Part shown: positions 20,401-29,112 of the stretch, piece by piece
Layout: every line of letters starts with the position of its first letter
Numbering within the stretch: position 1 is the stretch's first letter
From: Kipferlia bialata
Taxonomy: Eukaryota; Fornicata
Reading direction: 5' to 3'
Length of the DNA: 29,112 bases
Assembly: GCA_003568945.1 (NCBI GenBank)
Contig: BDIP01000140.1
Coordinates: 1 to 29,112, forward strand
The notes under the pieces: generated by a model
What the model saw: only the letters and a program-made list of their open reading frames with translations
Told to the model about the DNA's origin: nothing
Database searches by the model: none
Position numbers and translations under genes: made by a program

Positions 20401-23400
20401 GAGCCAGGGGTCGAGAGCAGGGCAGAGGACGGGGAGGCAGTCACAAGGGTGGACACAGCCAGGGAGTCCGTCTCGATAGAGGCCACGTCGACGTCCCCAC
20501 CAGTGGAAACGGAAAGAGCAGCAAGAGAAAGTGTTGAAGAGACACCTGTCGTGGCGACAGATAGTACCGTTGAACCAGACGCGTCATCAACCGTGAGCCC
20601 AACCCCGTTGGTTGAGATGGACACGGGCCTGTCCACTGTGAGACGGGACGGGGTGTCGCTCGACGCAGACAGAGTCACGTCCGACACCTTGACAGTGGAA
20701 TCAGCCACCAGAGGGGACGTCACTCCAAGAATCCCATCCGAAATCAGCTCCAGTGTGTCACCATCTTCAAGCGCAGCAATAACGACGTCGTTATTGCCGT
20801 CAAAGCGAGAGGCTGAAAGACGCTGGACTGGAGACGAAGGAACAGTGATGTCCTTGACAACAAACTCGCCAGCGTTCATCACGCCCTCAGTCTGGAGTGA
20901 GCAGAATGAGACACAACCAAAGGATGAAGAAATAGAATCCAGACATACAAACCTTGAACTCTGAGGATTCAATCTGCCCCAGGAATTCAGCTGTGCCCGA
21001 TACACTGAGCCCAGCCTCGAGAACAGACTCCTCGTAGAAGGACACCTCAGTCACGCCAGAACTGTCCCCAACCTCTACAACAACAGAGGGTGAGCCGGGG
21101 ACTGTACTATCCACAACGGTGAGAAGGACATCTGTGTCCAGGCCCACCTGAACTGGGCCAGTCTTGAGGACGGAGACATCGCCACTATCCATAGCCTTGG
21201 ACGCAGAGGAGACGGAGGTATTATCATTGATGGCCAGAGTGTCGGTGGATAGGTAGTTGCTACCAGTAACAGCAACATTGGAATCAAACTCGAAAGGAGT
21301 TGAGGTCGTTGTAAACGAGGCAGTGGCGGAAGCTGTCGACACAGCGAGAACAGAGTCAACCTGGAGGTCGGGCGCATCCACCTCACCACCAACGACCAGG
21401 TTGCCCACTGCGACATCTCCCACAAGAGAGATCTCGGCAGCTGACACAACAACTCCCCCGTCCACAAAAGAGTCACTGGAGCCAGATTGCAGAACCAGAC
21501 CGTTGCTGACCTTTGGAGACAAAGCCGCGGGGTTCAGATCATCTGTGTCTACAAGGGAGAGGGCTCCGCCAACGGAGATGGCACCGACCTCAACGGCGTC
21601 TGCATCTAGGGACACGACCTCCATGTCACTCTGCACCAGCACAGACCCCTCGGCACACCCAGAGGAGGAGCACTCGGCAGAGAGAATCACAACGCCACTC
21701 TGGATATCACCCATTCCGGCCTGAGGTGAACAGGATGAGACGACACGGGGGGGGTTAACCAAAACTGAATCACCCTATAAACTATTAGAACGTACCACAA
21801 GCTCGATCGCTCCCCCGGTACTGCCAACATCGGTTGTGGTCTGACCCATAACATGCACCAGAGTGGCTGGACCGGAGGAGATGCTTATTCGACTAATCTC
21901 TGTTCCAGACACAGTGGTATCTGCCCCAACAGTGACACCAATGGAAGACAGTGACGACATGGCAAGACTGTCGTCAGAAAATGAAGTGGGTAGTGGATAA
22001 TGAGTAGACCACCAACGATGACCGAAGAACATACCTGCCCTCTACGGTGACCGAAGCCGGTAATGCTGCAGTTCCAACAGTGGCGGCAGATACGTCAGCA
22101 AGAGCTGCCACCAGGTCAGTATCGACCTCAATGTCGGAGTCCAACACAAGGCTTGACACATCAAGAGCATCAGAGGAATCAGAAAGAGCGCCAAGAGAAA
22201 CAGACACGCTGGCAGACGTGGTACCGACGTTGTACTCGCCGACATATGTCGCCACTGGTAGCAAAAGGTTACCCGTGGGTGAGAGGACCATGTCATCAGC
22301 CGGGGCGAGGGAGACGTTGGCCGAGGAGGTGATGCGGTCAGTTGTGGCCTTGGTGTTTGCTACAGCAGACGTACTGATGAGGGCACCAGTGAGATTGGTG
22401 TCCTTGAATAGTGCCCCGTCTGAATCCACAACAATGGCTGTTGCATGCGTAATGGATACAGAGACATCAACGTCTGACAGGACTCCTTCCTCGACTACTA
22501 AAGGAACTACAACACTAGCAACTCCCGCTGATTGACATCCGGCACAAGTAGGGTTGCCAAGAACAACGTCCCCGTCAGAACATCCGCTACCGGTGCAAGA
22601 CCCTCCGGAAAAGACAACTGCCCCACCAGAGTCGGTACCAACTCCAGCAGATACCTCCACCTCACCGCCAACACCAAGATTACGGTCACCACCAACAAAG
22701 GAGGTATCACGTCCGAGACTCTCTCCATATGCCAGGCCACTGTCAGAGAGAAGAATGCCGGCGGTACTCAGGTACTCTGAGTTCCCAACCTCCACACTCC
22801 GCAACTCCAAAGTTCCTGTCACAGTCAAAGCCCCAGTTGAAACAGTGGCAGCACCGCTGTCAACCACAACCTCAACGGCAGCGAGACTGTCACTGTGGGA
22901 AACAACAAGCTCATCATCTGTAAGGGATATCGCTCCAGTGCTGATCACACCAGCATCCAACGGAAGTGCAGGCACGTCAGCAGAGGATATGGAGACGGGG
23001 TCGGATACTGATATAGCGCCAGCAGCTGAGCCGACAGTAAACCCTGAAGAGAACTCGATGTCAAGCTGTTCTCCGTGTGACAAGACCGAGAGAGAGTCTC
23101 CTAGCACATGGGCAGTGCTAGACTTGTAATGGTGGCTGTCACCAGGTGAGGCCAGGGAGACATCTCCTGAGGAATGGGACACCGTCAGAACAGCAGCAGA
23201 GTCATCTACGATCTCTACGACGATGGCCTCTAGCGTAGCACTAGCCTCGAGTGTGTCACTGCCCAACCCACTGGATACAGACAGGCCCTCGGTAGCAAGA
23301 GCAAGGGACTCAAGTACAATGGTACCAGACGCACACCCAGCCGTAGTGCACTCAGCTGTGACCACCACGTCTCCCGACTGTCCCATGGCCTCCATGCTCT

Positions 23401-26400
23401 GTCCGGCACTCACATAGAGGTCTCCCCCGGTCACACCAAGGCCAGAGGTGATGTCCAGAGATCCTCCCTTGTGTGTGGACGACCTCTGAGCAGCGACAAG
23501 AAGACCAACAGTGGAAGAACCCATATCTGCATCGGATACGCCAATGGCGTAGTCTGACGACAACGAGACCGCGTCTACAGAAATGGAAGTGGAAACCTCG
23601 ACGGAGTCTGCAACCAGAGCACTGCCTGCATCACCAACAACGACGAGGGGGGCAGAGAGAACAATCTCACTCACGTCAGCAATAAGAGACGTGTTCAGGG
23701 TTGGCGTCTCAATATCAGTGGAAGCCATCGACACAGCACTGGTGGTCCCGTCCACCTCTACTGACTCAGAGGTGGCCCCAACGGAAGTTACCCCAGAGTC
23801 GTCGATGACGATAGTTGCAGTCCCTCCTGGTGACTGTGTCACACCCACAGCACCACTCGCCTCCAGAGTGATGCAAACTGAGTCCGTGAACGCAACGGCA
23901 CTTGAAGAAGAACCCTGGATTGAGTCTCCCAGAGTCGTAGCGACCTCAAGCTCCCCATCCACAGACACAGTACCATCGGAGGAGACGATGCTGAGCGAAG
24001 ACCCGTTCAATGTGGCGTGGGTAGTGTAAGTGAGAGAGACCTCCGGTGACCCTGCCTCAGTGACAATCAACTCACTGGAAGACAACAGAGTGGCATTCAA
24101 TGTGTCAGATGTCACAGCACCCGTGAACTCTGCAGCTGCAGCCTCCACAGCACTCTCGATGGCAACATCACCCCCTGTAAATGAAACAGAGCCTGCAGCA
24201 AGACCGGAGTAGGTGAGAAGGAGTGGGACACCACCCTCAATCTGCACATCTCCTCCCTGGGTGTTTCCCTCTCCTCCTGTGAGAATAATGTTCCCGCCTC
24301 CGGAAGCGGCATCCAAACCGCTAACAGTGAAGGTATCGTCATCTGAGTCCGTGGCGTGGTAGAGAGTGGCCTCGAGCACACGGACGTCTCCGAATGCGGC
24401 AGTGGTGGCGACCAGAGACCCACTGTCCTCGAAGGAGAGAGAGGAGACACTTGTGTCCTCCAGTGTCAAAGCATCCGCAAACACCACAGAGTGACTCGAG
24501 GATGACGGAGAGACGGAGAGGGTGTCATCTCCCGAGGAGTAACTGATCCCATACCCGTTAGAGGAGTCAGAGACGTTGACAACCATTGCCATGTGTGATC
24601 CAGAGACCTCCACACTTCCTGTGTTATCGACGGAGTCGAGAGTGGCAGGGCCTGCAACCTCTAGAGCTCCCTCAATGATCACATCACCGGCGGCATCCAC
24701 ATCACTCTCTGCAATCACAGTTCCCGATACATAGCCAGAGCTACACTCAGGACACTCGGCCGACAGAATGACATCTCCCACCTGGCCAACCCCCTCCTGT
24801 GACCCACCCATGAGGACGGCGTCGGCACCAGTGATCTCACCTGATTGTGAGATGTCATAGGGGAACACCATAGTGAGACTGATTGGTATGACAAAGAGAC
24901 CGACGTACCTGCTCCACCCCTGAGGATCACATCGCCGGCTGGGATGAGACCACTGGCTGAGCCCTGGCCCTGTATGACATAGGCCACAGGAGAGGCAGAG
25001 GCGATGGGCGTGATTCCACCGGCTCCGAGAGTGGTAGTCTCAACCGTGAAGGTGTCGGTGACAATACCCCCGGTGAGGTGGATATCGGTAGATGCCACAG
25101 CCCCTGTTACGGAGAGTGTGTCAGCTGTGAGAGTGGAAGCAGCGACGCCGCTGGTAGAGGCTTCCAGTGAGTTTCCAGAAGATCCTGGAACCACAAGGGA
25201 ACCTGTGGCTACAGTATCCAGAGCACCTAAACCAGCAACAGAGGCATCCGCCAGCAGGTACGCAGAGTCCAGCTCTGTCTGGGGTGAGTGTGGGGCCCTG
25301 AAGGATGTACAGGACGTTATCAATCATACATACGACACCAACCTCAGACATGAATGACACCACTCCAGTGGACCCACTCCCAGATCCAGCGGCAACAATC
25401 AGAGAGCCACCACTGTTAGTTCCATCGCCTCCTAACAAATACACTGAGCCCCCATCAGAAGACCCAGTCACAGAGAGAGACTCACTGCCCGCGGGAGAGA
25501 CAGATGCACTTTCAATGGAGTCAACGGTCAGAGACTGTACCATGGCATCACCAGCGATATGCAAGACTCCAAGACTGGTCTCGCCGGACACCGCGAGGGA
25601 GCCTGGAATGGATACACCGGTGGATGCCACTTCAGTGACCGACGATCCATCCACTACCAGGGAGGCACCGGTGTCTGCCCAAAATTCTACTTGCGATGTC
25701 TCAATGGAGAATGAGGTGGGGGAAGAGACTATCGAGGTCTCAAGTCCAACGCCTAAACTTGCTCCGACCTCAACTGACTGTGCTGCTGCAAGGCTTGAGC
25801 CTGTAACACTCTCGGCGGCAGCAACGTCGGCGGTAGCGCTCCCTGCGGTCAAGGAGGACCCATCTCCCACAGTGACATCAGTGGCGACAAAGAGGATGTC
25901 TGCGGTCCCAGAGGAAGGCCCGATGACGCCGCTGGAGATGGAGAGGGCCTGGGAGAGGGGGCCAGACACAGCAGCAGACGTAGCATCGACAGAGTCCAGA
26001 GAGACAGTGGAGGAAGAAAGAGCTCCAGCTGTCAGGCCTCCGTCGACCTCTAACTCCTCATGGACAATAACAGTCCCAGAGGTGCCTGTGCCTGGGGTGA
26101 AGGGATACCAGTGGAGGCCAAATAGAAATGACACCGTACAAAACCAACTACCCAGGCACACATACACTCACCATCTCCTGCCACATCTAGTGTGATACTG
26201 CCTCTGCTACCGGTGCGACCGGTATACTCTCCAGGGGAGAGATACACAGTGCCTCCCATGCTGTATCCGGCGCCACCCTCCATGGATGCTGTGCCTCCAA
26301 CCTGCCCCTCTGTGTCCGTGCCCTCCACCCCGATGGAGAGAGGCACGGGCGACCCAGACGACGTGGCGGAGAGACTCACGGTACTCTGAGTCACGGTGAT

Positions 26401-27526
26401 GGCTCCCATAGTAATAGAGGACATTGTCCCAAGTGTCATCCCTCCAGGTGTAAGGTCTGTGGCGTCAACGGTTGACACAGACAGATCACCATTGACCACA
26501 CTGTCGTCCGAAACTATACCCTCAGACCCCAGCACAAGAGAGGAGGTCTGGATCTCAGCAACACTCAGGGATGTAGCCAAAAGAGAGTCCACATCAGTGT
26601 CCGTTGACTCAACGATCCCGGCATAAACTGTAGTCCCTGAAAGTGAGGTCACGCTCAGGGGTTGAAGACATAGAAAGATACACCTCTGTGAATTGAACAA
26701 AAGAAAGGATCACAAGACAGAACTCGAGAAGAGAAAAGGGAAAGTCACAAGGGTACCTGTCATGACCAGAGGTGCCTCTCCGTCCACAACAAACTCCACT
26801 GAGGCACTGGTATCAATCATGTCCCCTCCCTCGATGTAGAAGACGGCAGAGGTGGTCTTGGTCACCCCACCCACTCCAGAGTTCTCTCCAGAACCTTGGT
26901 CTGAGTACCTCCCTGTACCAGGAGTGCCATAACTGCCAATACCACCACTGACACTCTCTGTCTCCTTGGCACTGAAGGCAGAGGCACTAGCAGGATCGTT
27001 GGATACAGTAAATCGACCATTGACAGTCATTGCACCGCTAACAGCAATACTATCAGACACCTCCATCGACTCAGACTCTACACTGCTGAAGGACGGCACC
27101 ACTGAAGAACCGTCGCTGGTCACCATGTACCTGAGAGTCAGGAATATCATACGAGAGACTCTAAAATTAGCATCTCTCACCCTGTTGCCTCGTCAATTAG
27201 GATCATAGAATCTGCCTCAATGGATCCAGCTGTGTCCCCACCAGACGATATTCCCGTAAAGTATGCGTCCTTCACCCATACTGCACAGGGGATGTACACA
27301 ATGAGAGCTACAATCTGGAGGATCACAAGTAGAGTGAGCCAGAGCTTTCCAACTCCGGTAACCTCCTTACGCTTGATGTGACTGGGACCTAGCACATCTG
27401 ACTCTTTCCCAGGATCATTACCCGGAGCTTGTGGGTGAGAGAATGATCGGAGAGGGCTAAAAGAGTGCAGAGAATCAGAACTAGAGGAAAACAACAATCT
27501 ATACAACCTGAAGGGGAGGAACTCAT
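11486..27526 (-). CDS. Giant type II membrane-anchored repeat surface protein (about 4,435 residues)
   Basis: Forty exons join without a stop into about 4,435 codons (exon map in a separate entry). A short cytosolic tail (MSSSPS, then APGNDPGKESDVLGPSHIKR) precedes one membrane helix at about residues 35-57. The absence of a cleavable signal and the basic residues before the helix predict type II topology with nearly everything outside. A membrane-proximal domain (DAYFTG, EATGYMVTSDGSSVVPSF) is shared with the head-to-head neighbour. Then follow thousands of residues of Ser/Thr/Val/Gly/Asp/Ala-rich sequence with alternating hydrophobics, for example LSVTGSSDGGSVYLLGGDG, as expected of a beta-solenoid. 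Gly-Gly turns and cysteine-pair loops (GDVILSAEC type) recur. The last 250 or so residues differ, with more aromatics and several cysteines. Adhesion or coat function is inference; I recognise no named family. The initiator exon is a 6-codon exon chosen by splice signals and is less certain. Confidence 0.85.
12984..27130 (-). repeat. Solenoid-like extracellular repeat region with paired-cysteine loops
   Basis: The region is built of degenerate repeats in which short beta-like stretches (GDVxV, SLxVxG, DSLxVS) alternate with Gly, Ser, Asp or Asn turns. A distinctive module recurs as GDVILSAECPECSSG (about 24736-24775), GDVVVTAECTTAGCASG (about 23331-23375), VVILSAECSSSGCAEG (about 21650-21690) and GGSCTGSGCSDGDVVLG (about 22555-22615). 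Looser forms with CDSSSYESCQDG lie near 19195-19235 and with CSGLSC near 16560-16600. Cysteines are otherwise scarce, so each pair probably closes a small disulfide loop. Copies are diverged at DNA level, so the array is old rather than recently expanded. Repeats with a similar Gly-Gly/Asp-Val style occur in large surface-like proteins of several algae and stramenopiles, by general recollection only. Confidence 0.65.
22035..24840 (-). other. Exceptionally long 2.8-kb exon of the giant gene
   Basis: This exon codes for about 935 residues without a break, while the other exons of the gene have a typical length near 150-250 bases. It carries three of the four clear cysteine-pair modules. The open frame ends exactly at donors and acceptors with the contig's usual signals, so it is a genuine exon. 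Confidence 0.8.
27276..27344 (-). other. Membrane anchor of the giant surface protein
   Basis: The 23 residues encoded here begin LWLTLLVILQIVALIVY and end in CAVW. They form the only strongly hydrophobic helix in the protein. KRKEVTGVGK lies before it and VKDAYFTG after it, so the positive-inside rule puts the short N-terminus in the cytosol. Confidence 0.85.
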
Positions 27527-27772
27527 CCCCAAAACCTAACAGAGCAAGTCTCTGTGCCACAGCTGATCAAACTGACGGCAGCTGGACTATTACTGTCTTG
27601 GATCGGCTATCCTTCCGCCAGCTGAGAGGAAGGGTCCGTTCTCCAAAAAACTGAGGCCATCTCACTTCGCTATTTCTATAGTACCAAGCTCAGATAGCTT
27701 GACCTAAGCTCGGGTAGTAGCTGTGTCTGTCGTTTCCTGTCGTTTTAGAACGTACTGGGTCGATAGAGACGG
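27527..27772. promoter_or_regulatory. Divergent promoter region of the surface-protein pair
   Basis: About 246 bp lie between the inferred start of the giant gene and the start of its relative. The interval has no coding frame on either strand apart from a minus-strand ATG at 27658-27660 whose frame closes after 17 codons. No TGASTCA pair is present, unlike two other divergent regions. Coordinated expression of the two paralogs from this short shared region is likely but inferred. Confidence 0.5.
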
Positions 27773-29060
27773 ATGCCGCCTCCGGTGAGTACCCATATTT
27801 GGTTTTGGCCCATAACCTATCATTTTTGCGATTGTTAGGGACTGTGCGCCGGCATCGGAGTATCAAGTATACTCATTAGTAGAGTTTGGTTCGAGGATAT
27901 AGTCGAATTCTGCTTACATCAGGTGTCTAAGCCACAGACGCTTCCTGCCCTAGATGGCGGGAAGCCCGGCTCAGGGCCTAAGAAACCCCCCTCACGCCCT
28001 CCACGGACAAAGCCTACTGCCAGTATGGGTCCCAGGGCTCTACCCAATGTTGTCACCCCGGTTACAGTCGGATTTCCCGTGTCCCAGCCAATGGGTGGCG
28101 CTTTCCCAGGCCAGAGCTCCTTCAATGCCAGCCAGTCCCAATTCAACCAGAGCATGAGCCCAAATATGGGTATGGGAATGGGAATGGATCCAAGGAGGTG
28201 AGATATAGTATTTATCTTTGAGTGTGTATACTACTTCTTGGTACTTTCCTTCTATTTTTGGCTCACAGCAGTACTATGGGCAGGTTTATTCCTCCAAGGA
28301 AGCAGTACACCAGCAAGGGTTGTGGACTCATCCTCACCATTGTACTGGTTGTGCAACTGTTGCTACTCCTACCTGTCGCTGGATGGGTGGTACGTCGGAG
28401 TATTGTACTTCATCCACAGTCCCACTGCCCTGTGACACATCTCCCTCACCCCAGTCCGTCGCCTACTTCAGTGGCACCCTTATGAACTCTGATCCCTCTG
28501 TCGAGGTGGACCAGACTGCCCTTGTCCAGATCAATGCCGAGACAGGATTCATGGTACGGCAACCTGCTCTTTGCCCCCATCCCTAATGTCGTCTCCTGGT
28601 CTCACTGACAACAGGTCACTGCAGCTGGAGAGGAGGTGGTCCCCTCCTTTGAGGAGATCAGCACCTCTTCCATCAGTGTCGAGGAGGACCTCCAGGTATA
28701 TACGGGCTCATACTGGTGCTATGTTATTTTTAAAATTTTTAGTTCTCACTGCGTTTCCCTTCTTCTCACAATAGGTTGGGGGAGATGTTGTGGTTTCCGG
28801 TGTGTTCACTGCCATGATCACCCCAAGAGAGAGCTCTAGCGGTACCAAGCAGGTGGGTGCCGCTGAGGTCGCCTCTGCTGGGGGCAAGGGAACTGGCAAG
28901 GGAACTGGCAAGGGAGGGTACTCCTTCAGCTCTGGTAGTGGTACTGGAGAGGGTGGGAGTGGCCATGGGTCTAGTGGCTTGGGCCCCTCTGTCAGTGGAA
29001 AGGCCACAGAGACGGAGTTCCAGGTGGGTTTGACATATTATATATCATGGTATATACAAA

Positions 29061-29112
<52 letters not shown>
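27773..29112 (+). CDS. Paralog of the giant surface protein, 3' end beyond the contig
   Basis: Six exons are visible: 27773-27784, 27923-28197, 28269-28389, 28455-28553, 28615-28695 and 28775-29023. They give the first 279 residues; the next intron (donor at 29024) runs into the C tract. A tiny first exon encodes MPPP. The N-terminal tail is Pro/Gly/Met/Ser-rich (NMGMGMGMDPR) and about 110 residues long. A membrane helix follows near residues 115-135 (GLILTIVLVVQLLLLLPVAG). The next segment (AYFSG, AETGFMVTAAGEEVVPSF, then VGGDVVVSGVF) aligns with the giant protein's AYFTG, EATGYMVTSDGSSVVPSF and AVSGAMTVNGRF. Both then enter a Gly/Ser-rich linker, here with GKGTGKGTGKGG. Type II topology is predicted again. 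Total length is unknown. The acceptor at 28269 is a CAGCAG pair, so one serine may be optional. Confidence 0.85.
28882..28918 (+). repeat. In-frame 12-base repeat encoding GKGT
   Basis: Three units of ggcaagggaact type lie inside the exon of the surface-protein paralog and keep the frame. They form part of its glycine-rich linker. A GTGGGT donor look-alike upstream at about 28853 might suggest an intron here, but the frame is open throughout and the composition matches the linker of the giant protein. Confidence 0.7.
29062..29112. repeat. Run of 51 C at the contig end
   Basis: The last 51 bases are all C, inside what should be an intron of the surface-protein paralog. Homopolymers this long do not occur elsewhere in the window (the longest G runs are about 13 bases, near 2328 and 17402). 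A terminal homopolymer is most simply a sequencing or assembly artefact that ended the contig. Confidence 0.75.

Larger units (their letters stand above)
11486..27526 (-). other. Exon map of the giant surface-protein gene
   Basis: Exons from 5' to 3': 27508-27526, 27181-27427, 26757-27130, 26172-26636, 25343-26091, 24909-25278, 22035-24840, 21796-21967, 20953-21720, 20384-20891, 20180-20326, 19882-20132, 19625-19818, 19458-19572, 19312-19408, 18552-19278, 18384-18495, 18271-18327, 17950-18157, 17840-17896, 17700-17774, 17457-17609, 16871-17392, 16696-16787, 16413-16625, 16198-16349, 15875-16121, 15651-15803, 15498-15597, 15317-15441, 15018-15270, 14782-14970, 14500-14664, 14300-14392, 14122-14234, 13892-14026, 12984-13817, 12272-12883, 12010-12192, 11486-11941. 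Each junction was chosen by GT-AG plus the YTNAY motif and checked for phase; the total is a multiple of three. Junctions may be off by a base where counting was manual. The least certain are the first exon, the acceptors at 12192 and 19572, and the NAGNAG acceptor at 16625/16622. Confidence 0.75.

Noticed and set aside
23583-26195. Long plus-strand open frames opposite the giant gene (for example 25305-26195 and 23583-24029)
   Set aside because: They are shadows of the minus-strand repeat coding. Composition is the antisense of Ser/Val/Gly codons, frames start anywhere, and no splice signals of the contig type flank them.
11486-27526. Bacterial autotransporter or adhesin acquired by transfer
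   Set aside because: The repeats look similar in style, but the gene has about 39 introns with native signals and a eukaryotic-type N-terminal membrane anchor. Nothing indicates recent transfer.
27181-27560. Giant gene starting at 27560
   Set aside because: That codon is GTG, with no in-frame ATG before the membrane helix. A short upstream exon with good splice signals explains the start better.
28853-28930. Possible intron inside the last visible exon of the surface-protein paralog
   Set aside because: The stretch is open in frame, lacks the contig's YTNAY-AG acceptor pattern, and its glycine-rich product matches the linker in the giant protein.

Overview
The window looks like a whole contig of about 29 kb from an intron-rich, gene-dense protist nucleus. 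It opens at a perfect small hairpin and ends in a run of 51 C. Eight spliced protein genes can be followed exon by exon, with about 83 GT-AG introns in all. In most introns a YTNAY motif (CTCAC, CTGAC, CTTAC, CTAAC) sits only a few bases before the terminal AG. That resembles the branch point fused to the 3' splice site known from Giardia and Trichomonas. With the high intron density it suggests a metamonad, possibly an intron-rich free-living fornicate such as Kipferlia. This placement is inference from memory, not a search result.

The eight genes form four head-to-head pairs: a WD40 protein (-) with a secreted coiled-coil/proline-rich protein (+); a basic, probably nuclear protein (-) with CKS1 (+); a Bet1-like SNARE (-) with a ZNF277-like zinc-finger protein (+); and a giant membrane-anchored repeat protein (-) with a smaller-looking relative that runs off the contig (+). 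Divergent gaps are 156 to 490 bp and convergent gaps 200 to 270 bp, so there is little non-genic DNA apart from introns.

The left 11 kb carries housekeeping genes whose introns are rich in simple repeats (TA, GA, CTAT and especially a GATACT/AGTATC hexamer) and in short tandem duplications lying across splice sites. From 11.5 to 27.5 kb a single 40-exon gene encodes about 4,435 residues: a short cytosolic tail, one membrane helix, then thousands of residues of Ser/Thr/Val/Gly/Asp-rich, beta-solenoid-like repeat with paired-cysteine loops. Its head-to-head neighbour begins with the same plan and a recognisably homologous membrane-proximal domain. The two are therefore a divergent paralogous pair of type II surface proteins, the most unusual system in the window.

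I see no tRNA, rRNA, CRISPR array, transposon or viral remnant.
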